The translations under genes were made by a program, and so were the position numbers. Below, piece by piece: positions 12,201 to 20,511 of a stretch of 27,914 nucleotides of DNA; the stretch's first letter is position 1, and each line of letters begins with the position of its first letter. This DNA is from Lenisia limosa (Eukaryota > Breviatea): assembly GCA_001655205.1 (NCBI GenBank), contig LPNZ01008366.1, positions 1 through 27,914 of the forward strand. Reading direction: 5' to 3'. The notes below the pieces were generated by a model. It searched no databases. It was not told the DNA's origin and was given only the letters and a program-made list of their open reading frames with translations.

Positions 12201-15200
12201 GAATTGAGCTGGAACAACATTTTGCAAGCAGCAGAACAATTAATAGAAGAGTTGGCAACTTTATACAATGCTATTTCTGCTGGAAGAGGGGCTTTTAACT
12301 TGGTGGAAAGCTCCATCGAAGAGCTATTGATTTTACTGAGACAGTCCTGTGTTGAAATTATCCGGAAAGAACAGGTACCTCATGATGACCTGAAAGTTAA
12401 TAATGCTAGACATTACATTGATGAATTAACTACCTCATTTGCAAGACAACTTCTCAAATACATTTGCAATGTAATTCATGTAGATCCTTCATCAAAACTA
12501 GATAAAAGGAACACCTTTTCAGGCTTCCTCTTGCATCTCGAAGTGAATTTGAAAAGCTATTCGGAATGTCAAGAAGGTCCACGATTCTACAAGAGATCAT
12601 TCAAAGGCGCTTCCATCAAAGCACAGGGTCTCAAATCAGTAATGTTCGCTGTGCTGAGCTTCGACAACTTTTATCATCTGCCCACGATCCAAAGAAATAT
12701 CTTCACACCCTGACTACTTCCATACAACAAACTCTTTCCCAAGTTCCACCTCAACGATGTATTAAAGGTCCTCGGCTCTTGAACTCTTTACAAGGAACAC
12801 AAAATGTGTGTAGGAAGAACTTGGTTGTTGAAGTTGATACTGGAAACGACGAAGGCTTGCAGTTGGGCTTAGTGGAGTTCGGATGGGTACTCACAAATAG
12901 TTCTCGAGGATCAACAGCATCTATTGACTTCTTGAACACGGATGTTACTGCGTTGAACATCAAGCTTGAGTCCTCTTCTGAAAACTCGTCAGTCTCCTTT
13001 AGTCATAAGGCCTTTTTCTTAACTGAAGATAAGAAGACTGTGGATGTCTGCTACCGAACAAACTCAGACTCGCTTCCTGGTAAATGTGTCTCTTATATCA
13101 CTGTCTATGTCAATAACGAGGCAGCAGGACTCATCGAATGCTCCGCTTATCATGAGTCATTGACATTGTTGACACCCCCTCAAGTTGACCTTGGTGTTCC
13201 CCAAGAAGGAAAAACTCTCACTTCTGAGCTGATTGTCGAGAACAAGACTCACTTACCTGCTCTCGTAGTACTGTCTTGCAATTATTCAAATATGGTGAAG
13301 TATACCCACGCCCATTCCAGTATTGCTGCGTTGTCAAAGTCGGCGTTCGAGTTCCAAATCAACGTTCAACGCCTTCTCAACATGGCCAAAAGAGATCCAG
13401 TTCAACTAAGGCTCTACACTTCAAGCGACAGCTTCATTCCTTTCCATTGAAATGGAAGACGGAGATACTTGACGTGAAAATCTGGTTCAGAACTCACTCT
13501 ATGAAAGAAGGTGTACTTCTTGCTTCAATCACAGAAAGAGTTTGCGGAAAATTATTCGTTAAAAAGAATATACCACACCAATCTTGTTTCCCATTCCGCC
13601 CAGATGTACCTGATCGAGGTATCATTCTCTATGCCACCAACATTGGCAATGTGACATTGGACTTGGAGGTCAAATTCCAGAAGAAGATAATAAGCTGTCA
13701 TTCAATTCCAGGTGAAACGGTTCAACATCGTATCAATGCTGGATCAGTGTCATCTTATGCAGTTTTTACAATTCAAACGAAGGAGGGTGGACGCTGTTCC
13801 AGTGTTCAGTCAACTTCAGTGGGCTTCAAGCGCAGCTCAATGACATTTGGAATGACAAATAACACTTCCACGAAAAAATTGTATTTTTTTCTCAGTGGTT
13901 GCTCAGGCAATTTGGACTCCATTGTTACTACTTCCGGTGCAGGAACAAACATTGGCAAGTACATCAATATGTTTTCCACAATCAAAGCGGACTATCATAG
14001 CAAGTTGGTGACACCATGCCAGGAGGGCCTCATGCATTTTACCTTCGTAACAAAAGAAATTCCTTCAAATGCCACAGCTAGTTCGGTTGTAAAAGAATAT
14101 CAACCAGTAAGCAAGGGGCAGCCCTTTACACTCTTCGTCCAACTTCCCCCAAAAGGTAAAGAGGAGTTGTACACCAGTGTTAGAAATATTGGCAAGGCCA
14201 GAGCTTCCTTGAAATTCTCTGAATTTAGTTTGAATGCTTTGGTATCAAACAATGACAAGGCCTCATGCACTTGTAAATGGTTGGAGACACCACATTCGTT
14301 GAAAGCAAATAGCGAGGATAGCGTCATTCGATTATCAGTGAATTCATCAGCGGTGTGCCAGACAGGTGACATATTTACTTTCACTGCTTCAATGACATCA
14401 AGCAATGGGTACGTTACTGGTTTGTATGTAGTTGTGTTCATTAATGAGGAGACCAATACGGAGACCACTTTCCCTTTCTTTTGCAAACCAGAAAATTTTA
14501 TCAACTACGACACTCCACCTGCATTAGAGCACACCTTGGCTCGTGATGACTACAAAGGAACGTTCTCTACACTCAATGGTCTCTATGGTGAACAGACTGG
14601 ATTTTTAAGCTCCTTTGAAGGTAATTGCCGTCTTCTCATTGCGGGAAGGGATCAAAATGCGTTGAACTCACGACTCTTGGCAATAACGGGCCTTCCAGTA
14701 CAGGCGCTATTTGATGATGGTGAAGAAATCAACCCAAGTCACATTGATTTTGTTAAGCATGTTTTCAAAATGATCAAAGCCATCACAAAGTACCCTGTGC
14801 TTCTTGAAGGTCTTAAAGAAAAGCACCATGCTCTCTCTGACAAAGTTAGACTGGTTAATGATCTTCCTGCAATCACCTCAGAGACACTTCTCAACTGGGG
14901 ATCCAATAAAGAGGACCTTGCTGCTATTATCGTACTTGCTGCCCATTGTCTTGCTGAAGTTTCGGAAGTCATTATCTCAATGCCAGCAGAAACAGCAACA
15001 GATTGTGGCCTATTTAAGTATAGTATCTTTAACATCCATGATATTGAAAAGGTCGATATTTATACCCAGCCAGAGAAAGTGATAATGGAGGAGTTTAAAT
15101 TGGATCACAAAACAGATCATTTCAGATCAATGAAGGATGAGACCTCTCCTTCCGAAATCCCTTCTCACGATCATGATGAAGCTGGTGGTAACCATCACAC

Positions 15201-18128
15201 AGCCGACGGTGATGAAGATGAGGCTTTTCAAGACGAAATGAGCAAAGCAATGGAAGCAATGGAAGCAATTCATGTTGTCAAATGTCTCCCCAACAAAGAC
15301 GATTCTGAGGCTTACACTACTTTCTTTTCTGTTATCCAAGAGCATGTATCTGTGATCCGCTCTAGTTTATCCTGTCTAATTAGCCTCTCCGCCAAGCTTA
15401 ACGTTACTCAAGTCCAGTGTTTCTACCAGCAAATTCTGCAAAAATCGACAAAGATGATCGATTTAGTCAATCTTCTCGAAAAGTTCCAGCCTTGTCATGA
15501 TCCGTTGATAGTTTCAAGACTTGCTTATCACCAGAATCTTCTTGACAACTGCCGCCTAATTCAGAGGCAACTCGCAATGATAGATGGTAACTTGAATATT
15601 GCTCCAAATAAAGAATCGTACAAAAACGCTCCTTTTGCTATACGTGATGAGAACGGCGAAATTAATACTGAATACACTGATCGCAATATTGCAGAACAGA
15701 TCATTCAAGATGAAGAAATGGTAGACACTATCGCCTCTTACACCTATGAAGAAAATGCACCTGAAGTTCATGATACCTTCAACACCACCACCATGGCAGC
15801 CTTTATGTTTGATGATAAGGATATTGGTGGATATTTATCAGGTCTAACTGATGCTACAGTTGAAGATATTAAGGAGACTACAAGCATGGTACATCATGTT
15901 CACAGAGTGAGTCATTCTACCGTGATCAGCGACTTTGTTCCTACCAAAAAAGCAATGGATCCCATCGGAGATCTATCAAAAATCACAATTTCTCTTGCTG
16001 ACTTCAAAGCCGACCCCAAGGCCCCATCAAGACGCCATCGTGAAGAAGACGATGATGAAGTTGAAATGGTCAAGACAACAATCACAGCGGAAGTTCTTGA
16101 GAGTCTTCTTGCATCGGGAACATCATTTCATGGCGGCATTCTAAGGTCCATCGCGGTTGACCCAAGGGTTGGAGACACAAAGCCGCCCGACAACATTGAA
16201 CCCGACCGAACCACTATGCCGTTCTCAAAACTGACAAAGAGCCTCTTTGCAGCATCACTTGACCTATCCAACAAGGTCTACAATACCTTCCAGTCTGTGC
16301 AAATGAAGACAAAAGTCGATGTGGCCCATGAGGTTGTGATGGCTATTGACGGAAGTCTTTCGAACCAGGTAAACATGCCGTCAGTTCAAAGAGCACTCTG
16401 CACGTTACTACAAACATTTAAAATGTGCGAGGAAGTTCGCTTTGGAATTGTAAAGTTTGCTCAAAAGTCAACAGTTCTCAAAGGACTCAATACGGGACTC
16501 TACGGACAGTTTGTTCTTGAGAGTCTCTCACGACCCGAAGTGATGTCTAAACCTGTCACGTGCCTTAGAGACATCTCAATTGACAATAATCTCTTTGGCG
16601 CCCCGAAAACCTGTCCTCGTATCCAGTTGATGATAACTGACGGGCTTTTAGAGGAGCGCAATAAGGCGGAATGGAATCTATATAGTAACAACAGCAAGGC
16701 CCTCCTTGCCGTTATTTGTATTGTTCCACCTGAAGGCCACCCAAACTACAGGGACCATGTTAAGGAAGCACAAGAGCTACTCAATGATGTAGCACCCGAA
16801 CAGTATATCATCATTCCAGGGAACAAGATTTCTGATTTGCCAATACTCAAATTGTATCCGGCCTGTCTAAAACACCAGCTCCAACTTTTATAATACCTTC
16901 TGAGGTTCTTAAGTTCCGCCATGATGATCGTCATGACACTGAAGTGTACTCCTCGCAACAAGACAATGACGGTGGATACGATGAGGAGATTCAGCCTTCA
17001 CTGACTAGAGGAAAGGAGAAACTTCGTATCAATATTGCCCAGGTCATGGAAGTTCTTTCTGATGTATGCAATGGATCAGGGAACGGAAAATTACCCAACA
17101 CGGAGTTGAAGAGGTCGAAGAAGAAGGTCAGAATTGTTGAAAACGGCAAGACTGTCACAGAAGATGACATTCTGAATTCAATCAAGAAGTCAAGCTTCTA
17201 CAATGAGATTTTCAAGGAGAGTGAAAAGATTGAAGTTTGTCTCCAAGCCTCAAGACGCCAGGGCGCTGGTCCTGGCTCTCTGGATTTAGTCATAATGCTG
17301 GACCAAACAGGATCAATGCATGCTTTAAGCAGCCAGTGGAAGCTCAAAATCAAGTCATTTGTCCAAGAAATCAACGAATTGAACAAAAAGTCAGGAATCT
17401 CTAGCTTCAGGTTTGGTGACCAGTTGTTTCTCATACCATTTGTTCTTTAAGTATTCCCATCTAACGAAACAGAATTGGAATTGTGGCCTATAGAGATGTT
17501 GATTTGCCTCTCAATAAGCAAGTAGAGACTCTCAATTTTGTTGACGCAACAAATACTGCTCAACTGGAAGCTTTCCTTGCCCAGTCTCTTGTGGATGGCG
17601 GAAGTGATGGATGTAAGTCTGGACTTGAATATTCCGACGACCCGAAGATTGATTAAAGACATCTCATTTTATACAATACTATTTTTATAATATCAAAAAA
17701 CACATTTATGACGATCTCACTTCATAGGTGAAGACGTACAAGGTGGTTTGAATGCAGCATTGAGCATGAAGTGGATTGCCAGCTACAGATGCTGTGTTCT
17801 CATATGTGACTGTCCTGGTCATGGCAAGTTCTGTAATCCCACGGGGTGGAGTGATTACTATCCCTCTGGAATTCCAGGAAGACCAACGATGGAGACTCTT
17901 ATCCAAAAAATGAAGACCAATCACGTGAACTTCATTGGCATTCCTCTTCATTCCATTTCACACCACATGTTTAACAAAATCAAGGCCACTTACGAGAGCT
18001 ATGAGCCAAAGAAGTCACCTCTTGGCGCTGACTTAACAGCAGTCATACACCCAACGTCAATCGAAAAGCTCGATTTTGTTGAGAAGGTGCAATCAGAGCT
18101 GGTGGCCCAGTTGAAGACGCTTGGATAG
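244..18128 (+). CDS. Giant multi-AAA+ / beta-sandwich / tandem-VWA protein, midasin-like (5' partial)
   Basis: This is a single gene, seen as long open segments that continue one another: 244-6296, 6337-12176, 12229-12470, 12509-about 13440, about 13440-16853, 16852-17410, 17473-17612 and 17728-18128 (TAG stop). Domain order is AAA+ module tail, five more AAA+ modules, long helical linker, beta-rich segments, acidic helical part, VWA-1 and VWA-2. An AAA+ ring, a long linker and a C-terminal MIDAS VWA is the plan of midasin (Mdn1/Rea1), the ribosome-assembly remodeller. The motifs here are far from canonical midasin and a second VWA is fused on, so I infer a divergent relative with unknown substrate. 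The start lies upstream: the first residues already belong to the end of an AAA+ module, and the frame is bounded by an AG at 242-243 that looks like a 3' splice site. An in-frame TGA and at least two unexplained frame changes mean it may be decaying, recoded or mis-assembled. Confidence 0.8.
870..1450 (+). other. AAA+ module 2, degenerate P-loop
   Basis: FPWTPDQLAILEFSLKQI leads into the strand NAILLTSSASESCGKNVLA, which sits where a Walker A loop should be. The glycines of GxxGxGK are lost but a CGK remnant remains (976-1011). The Walker B position reads MSILKNLNSAP, without the acidic pair. A sensor-like strand EFFTLATIRR follows. It is probably unable to hydrolyse ATP. Confidence 0.55.
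1740..2420 (+). other. AAA+ module 3, active-site motifs intact
   Basis: Walker A is VVYEGPPSSGKTSLIEYF (around 1816-1869). Walker B is HVVLFDEGDLL (2023-2055) and the sensor-1 strand is FRIFFAINGKH, ending in N. The FDEGD box and the NFRIFFAING strand closely follow the midasin/MoxR pattern. This is one of two modules likely to bind and hydrolyse ATP. Confidence 0.8.
2630..3700 (+). other. AAA+ module 4, degenerate, with acidic insert
   Basis: The P-loop position reads ALVVGPTSYKKLL (2689-2727) without the GxGK core. The Walker B position reads TLFVIKNADKFP, without DE. Between them is a low-complexity acidic insert of about 90 residues (about 2930-3200) rich in D, E and S, including ESDNDALDPLEEDNDK. 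A sensor/arginine-finger-like strand LQVVLVAETLNQFSSALLSR follows. It probably serves as a non-catalytic ring element. Confidence 0.5.
4080..4900 (+). other. AAA+ module 5, active-site motifs intact
   Basis: Walker A is LLVEGPPGTGKSAVLEMF, with the core at 4168-4197. Walker B is AIICLDEFNNLS (4366-4401), followed by MEQLLKFFKEETYVLPNG, the usual hairpin of the helix-2-insert class. This is the most canonical P-loop of the protein. Confidence 0.82.
5070..5900 (+). other. AAA+ module 6, P-loop lysine lost
   Basis: VLYGPPTAGITFMLNHV (5149-5199) keeps the GPP.AG frame of Walker A but has isoleucine where the invariant lysine should be. The Walker B-like strand is HILLILVEEGTPD, followed by SLNSLFEKNRTFTSNG and the sensor strand FRPIFAITTGSSQVQLSP. 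The fold is clearly AAA+ but hydrolysis is doubtful. Confidence 0.65.
6297..6336 (+). other. 40-nt intron in the giant gene
   Basis: The upstream frame stops at 6313-6315 and the downstream frame opens just before. Removing GTTTCC...CTAATCAATTCTACAG (6297-6336) joins the two frames exactly, giving ...ENL-II-MFINQLIDEL. A CTAAT motif lies about 12 nt before the AG, as in the 62-nt intron near the gene's 3' end. Neighbouring genes also have introns of about 41 nt, so splicing is preferred here to frameshifting. Confidence 0.7.
6337..12176 (+). CDS. Giant gene, segment 2: long helical linker
   Basis: This open frame is interrupted only by a single TGA at 10127-10129. It is mostly helical, charged and leucine-rich, with heptad-like stretches such as DELDEKQKSITDYWKDQ and EKYQLRQEKKNKEYQD. 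There is no recognisable enzyme motif. Near the end (about 11620-12010) it turns beta-rich (VTFRFTSYNDYS, ASFRFFRNNEELQFKLEK, NINFVLNLGVIGYEV), suggesting an inserted sandwich domain. In midasin and dynein, similarly long linkers connect the AAA+ ring to the functional tip, and I infer the same role. The frame leaves at a possible 52-nt intron at 12177-12228. Confidence 0.65.
10127..10129 (+). other. In-frame TGA inside the giant gene
   Basis: The frame is open for 3.8 kb before and 2.0 kb after this codon. It reads ...CDENSAN-TGA-VNESCDCIRNVF... with no change of frame. I found no convincing GT-AG pair that would remove it. It may be a true nonsense mutation, a sequencing error, or readthrough. 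Tryptophans in this gene are written TGG, so a TGA-to-Trp code is not supported by other codons. Confidence 0.75.
12177..12228 (+). other. Possible 52-nt intron (or +1 frame change)
   Basis: The frame moves by +1 here. Removing GTACAG...TTTTGCAAG joins ...CQKRLQK to S-AEQLIEELATLYNA in frame. The alternative is one extra T in TTTT at 12220-12223, which would keep the coding-like GIELEQ stretch. No clear branch motif is seen, so the two readings are close to even. Confidence 0.4.
12229..12470 (+). CDS. Giant gene, segment 3: helical linker continuation
   Basis: The translation AEQLIEELATLYNA...SSIEELLILLRQSC...DELTTSFARQLLKYICN continues the amphipathic helical character of the preceding linker. 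It is joined upstream through the 12177-12228 break and downstream through a probable 38-nt intron. No domain is recognised. Confidence 0.55.
12471..12508 (+). other. Probable 38-nt intron in the giant gene
   Basis: Removing GTAATT...GATAAAAG (12471-12508) joins LLKYICN to EHLFRLPLASRSEFEKLF with the correct phase. It also removes the TAA that closes the downstream frame. The alternative is a missing T in TTTT at 12516-12519. It would be among the shortest introns here, alongside 40- and 41-nt introns elsewhere in the window. Confidence 0.5.
12509..14520 (+). CDS. Giant gene, segment 4: beta-sandwich-like region
   Basis: After a short helical start (SRSEFEKLFGMSRRS), the protein becomes a series of beta-strand-rich segments, for example VDLGVPQEGKTLTSELIVEN, GIILYATNIGNVTLDLEVKF and VTGLYVVVFINEETN. 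The pattern LG.v.xGk....l.v.N is reminiscent of ASH/PapD-like or other Ig-like folds used for protein docking; I infer this from pattern only. A frame change occurs near 13430-13450, where ...SSDSFIPF stops at TGA 13448 and the adjacent frame continues PLKWKTEILDVKIWF. Adding one base near the CC at 13444-13445 restores it. Confidence 0.5.
13430..13450 (+). other. Frame change in the giant gene, no intron found
   Basis: The left frame ends ...YTSSDSFIPFH-TGA. The right frame gives HSFPLKWKTEILDVKIW and stays open for 3.4 kb. Short GT-AG removals are possible (13364-13410, or 13400-13431), but they delete strands that look like part of the sandwich. A one-base loss next to TTTCC is the simplest explanation. 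Confidence 0.6.
14521..16853 (+). CDS. Giant gene, segment 5: acidic helical part and VWA-1 (midasin-like MIDAS)
   Basis: The first part is helical with an acidic, histidine-containing stretch (about 15070-15250) and a second acidic patch, HREEDDDEVE, near 16040. VWA-1 follows. The MIDAS core VVMAIDGSLSN has its DxSxS at 16348-16362, the strand VRFGIVKFAQ follows, and the conserved TDG is in IQLMITDGLLEE (Asp at 16639). The end, EQYIIIPGNKISDLP, resembles the last strand of the midasin VWA. In midasin an Asp/Glu-rich segment also precedes the MIDAS domain, which docks UBL-domain adaptor proteins on pre-ribosomes. The residues needed for metal binding are present, so docking is likely retained while the partner is unknown. 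Confidence 0.65.
16836..16860 (+). other. Frame change between VWA-1 and VWA-2
   Basis: One frame reads ISDLPILK and then stops at 16891. The neighbouring frame, open from 16836, reads IVSGLSKTPAPTFIIPSE and goes on to VWA-2. Adding one A to AAA at 16849-16851 joins them smoothly. The GT-AG pairs that I tested either do not fit the phase or remove the end of VWA-1. Confidence 0.6.
16852..18128 (+). CDS. Giant gene, segment 6: C-terminal VWA-2, alpha-kinase-associated type
   Basis: Three exons (16852-17410, 17473-17612, 17728-18128) splice in phase. They encode a linker (QQDNDGGYDEE, then RGKEKLRINIAQVMEVL) and a second VWA. Its MIDAS motif is DLVIMLDQTGSM (DxTGS at 17301-17315). Splicing creates SFRIGIVAYRDVD and GGSDGCEDVQGGLNAAL, and the last exon carries CDCPGHGKFCNPTGW. 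These are hallmarks of the VWA type found in Dictyostelium vwkA and other VWA/alpha-kinase proteins (IGIVAYRD, GGxDxxEDVxGGL, a D.PxHG strand). No kinase domain follows; the reading frame ends ELVAQLKTLG-TAG. Confidence 0.75.
17411..17472 (+). other. 62-nt intron in VWA-2
   Basis: GTTTGG...CATCTAACGAAACAG. Removal joins ISSF-R-IGIVAYRD, a continuous VWA core, and removes the TAA at 17448. A CTAAC branch-like motif lies just before the 3' AG. Support from protein continuity is strong. Confidence 0.85.
17613..17727 (+). other. 115-nt intron in VWA-2
   Basis: GTAAGT...CTTCATAG. Splicing gives VDGGSDG-C-EDVQGGL, the conserved loop of this VWA type. The intron is much more AT-rich than the flanking exons. 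Confidence 0.88.
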
Positions 18129-18361
18129 GGTTTTCCTATTAGTATATATTTTTGTTCTCTAGTTGTGTCATATTTTATCTCAAGAAAATGTACCTTACTC
18201 TAAAAAAGACTGAGAAACAACTCCATATGAGTATACAATATGACTATATGGCACCCATACCCTACCATCATTTGAAAGAAATATATGAACAAGAAGAAAT
18301 TAGTCATTTCCAATCTAAAAGAGAGCATCCATTTATACCATTCAAAATCAGTTACTGCGCT
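18129..18361. other. Short gap between convergent genes
   Basis: 233 bp separate the giant gene's TAG stop from the TTLL12 stop on the opposite strand. An open plus-strand frame begins here but lies opposite the last TTLL12 exon and is not treated as a gene. The 3' untranslated regions of the two genes must be very short or overlap. Confidence 0.7.
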
Positions 18362-20511
18362 CTAATACGCCCTGAACCATCCATGAGACTTCTGACCGAC
18401 CTCAATGCCTTTAGGGCTTTTCAGGAGGCGGAATATGTCCATGAAGAATTTGTCATTATCGATCACCATCTAAAAATGATCATCACATCTAAATGTAAGC
18501 GTTGTTTTCAATAACTATTGTATGATATGGTAGAATGATATAATAGACTTTAATACTATGTAGTATATACTATATCGATATATTATAATAAAATCATAGT
18601 ATATCATATAAATATATATCAATATATAATACCCTCTCCCCCGCTCCATTTTTGTAGAATGTTTTAATTCTTCTTCCACTCATACCCTCCTGCAATCCGG
18701 GGAATAGTTAACTTCCAATACAACCGGATCTGATGTTGCACCAGAGAGATCGAACATCACATCAACACCATAAATAGCGCGGCTGAGTGATGACATAAAT
18801 ACATCATATGATATGATAACAAAAGTAAGTAAGCAAATAATCTTCAAAAAAATAAACACCACGATACAGCATTTTGTGATAGACCTCGCCAACGAGTTTG
18901 CTTGGAGAGTTGCACTTGGTGGAGTGAACAGGCGATTCGATTCCGTTTCTTCAATCACACCACCTTGGAGGAAGCCTGAGAGCACTGCTCGAGTTGATGC
19001 TTCATAAACGGCGTTCACTGCTGAAGTATTCGGACACCTAACTTCCGAACTGATCCGAAGTGAAAACTTAGGAAGCTAGAACATACAATGTGACAGGGAA
19101 TCATGACACAAATAAGAAAAAGTTGGTTGAAAGAGCACAATAATAAACTAACTTGAGGAACCTTCTAAAGCTATCTCCCTCAAATTCAGGGATCACATAG
19201 TCCACGACCTCGTCATCTCTACCAAGGAACATGGCCTGTAAGGTCACCGGGTACAAGAAATTTGATTTGTACGGAAGTATGCAATTCTGTGAGAGCAAAC
19301 CGTCTGGTGAATTTCATAATCATTGAGAGAGGAAAGGTCAATAGTGTACTTCTTACTCGCAACTCTTGGAAAGAGCTCTAAATACATCATTTAAAAAATG
19401 TAACAAAGTCACCATCATTCGAAACGCTTTTTCCAAGAAAAACGATACAAGGTGATAATCTCAACTGACTGGTAGTAAACATGTGACATGTGACACGTGA
19501 CACATATTGCATACTATAACCTGTCTGTTAGCATGTGATATACTTCACCTGAAAACCAAGTAACGTACTCGGATACACATAAACCTCGGGTTCGGAAAGA
19601 GTTTCGTTGGGTCGAACCGCTACCATGACACGGATATCGATCTTGTGTCCCTCATAAAGCAGTGGAGACATGATGTCTGTAGTGTGACTTGATATCAATC
19701 AAGAAAAGCGTTACTATTTGGAAAAGAAACTAAATAGGGGAAGTAAGGTCCCCATTCCTCGAAATACAAATGGAGAAAAAAAACACGAGCTGACATTTGC
19801 AAGCGATTTTAGGAGAGCCAAGACTGAGGAACGCCATGTCATCCTTCCTTGAAGTCACCCATAACCCTGCTGACCTCGAGGCACTGTATGGTTTCACCAT
19901 CATAAGGCCTAATGGTTAAGATACTAACATACAGTATATATTTAAGATGAACCGTCTGGACAATAGGTGAATTGAATCACTTCAAAATATAATCTCCAGA
20001 ACAAAAACTGTTTATGATGAACAAAAAAACCATGGATAAGCCAACCATTATGTTGATCCATGAAGTCAAGAGCCAGGTCTAATTGCGATGTTAAATCAAA
20101 GGTCTCCGCGAGCCTGAGAGATTAACAGAAGGCTAAGCAATTGGCAACTTGCCTTGAGCAAAAAATGAAACTAAAACTACCCTCCAATTCAAATTCACGT
20201 GGCATACCAGGGAACTGTGCCGAAAACATGCTGTACTCTCCTAAAATGTAAAAAATCATGAAAGACCTTATTCTCATCGAAACGAGATAAATTAGATGTG
20301 TAAAGCAAATAATTTTGAGAGAGTCAACAAGTAGCAAACCTAAAGAACAGATCCTTGACTGTAAAGCAGTTCTCCCCGGGGAAATAATTCATGAGACAGT
20401 TCTACAAGTTTAGTGGTTTGGACCTCAACGCCACTTGAATACCTCCTTGAAAGCGGCTGGTCTCAATTTTGTCGATGTGTACACAAAGTCAGCCTCATCA
20501 CGATCAGAAGT
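18362..20511 (-). CDS. TTLL12: TTLL12 TTL catalytic region (12 short exons)
   Basis: Joined exons give ADFVYTSTKLRPAAFKE, NCLMNYFPGENCFTVKDL, FPGMPREFELEDLALDF, NGWLIHG-LMMVKPYSASRS, ACKYIMSPLLYEGHKIDIRV, VDYVIPEFEGDSFRRFLK, SRAIYGVDVMFDLSG, VVLEVNYSPDCRR and a tail ending SHGWFRAY at TAG 18364-18362. The order is the TTL fold: ATP-binding lysine in VKP, KYI..P.L, KIDIR, then the metal-binding end LEVNxSPD. Every junction was checked for phase; introns run from 41 nt (20402-20442) to 216 nt. The exon 20031-20078 / 19795-19908 junction could alternatively be a few residues shorter. Confidence 0.85.

Noticed and set aside
13364-13410. 47-nt intron explaining the 13440 frame change
   Set aside because: The phase fits, but removal deletes strands (VQRLLNMAKRDPVQLRLYTS) that continue the sandwich pattern, so a one-base indel is preferred.
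244-18128. Calling the giant gene the canonical midasin (MDN1) or a dynein heavy chain
   Set aside because: The P-loops, the extra sandwich domains and the second VWA do not fit canonical midasin. There is no recognisable dynein microtubule-binding stalk, and dynein lacks VWA domains. Only a midasin-like relation is claimed.
18152-18514. Plus-strand open frame of 120 codons after the giant gene
   Set aside because: It lies opposite the last TTLL12 exon (18469-18362), which is supported by splice phase and family similarity (NDKFFMDIFRLL). No family was recognised in the plus-strand frame, and resemblance to an alpha-kinase domain was not convincing.
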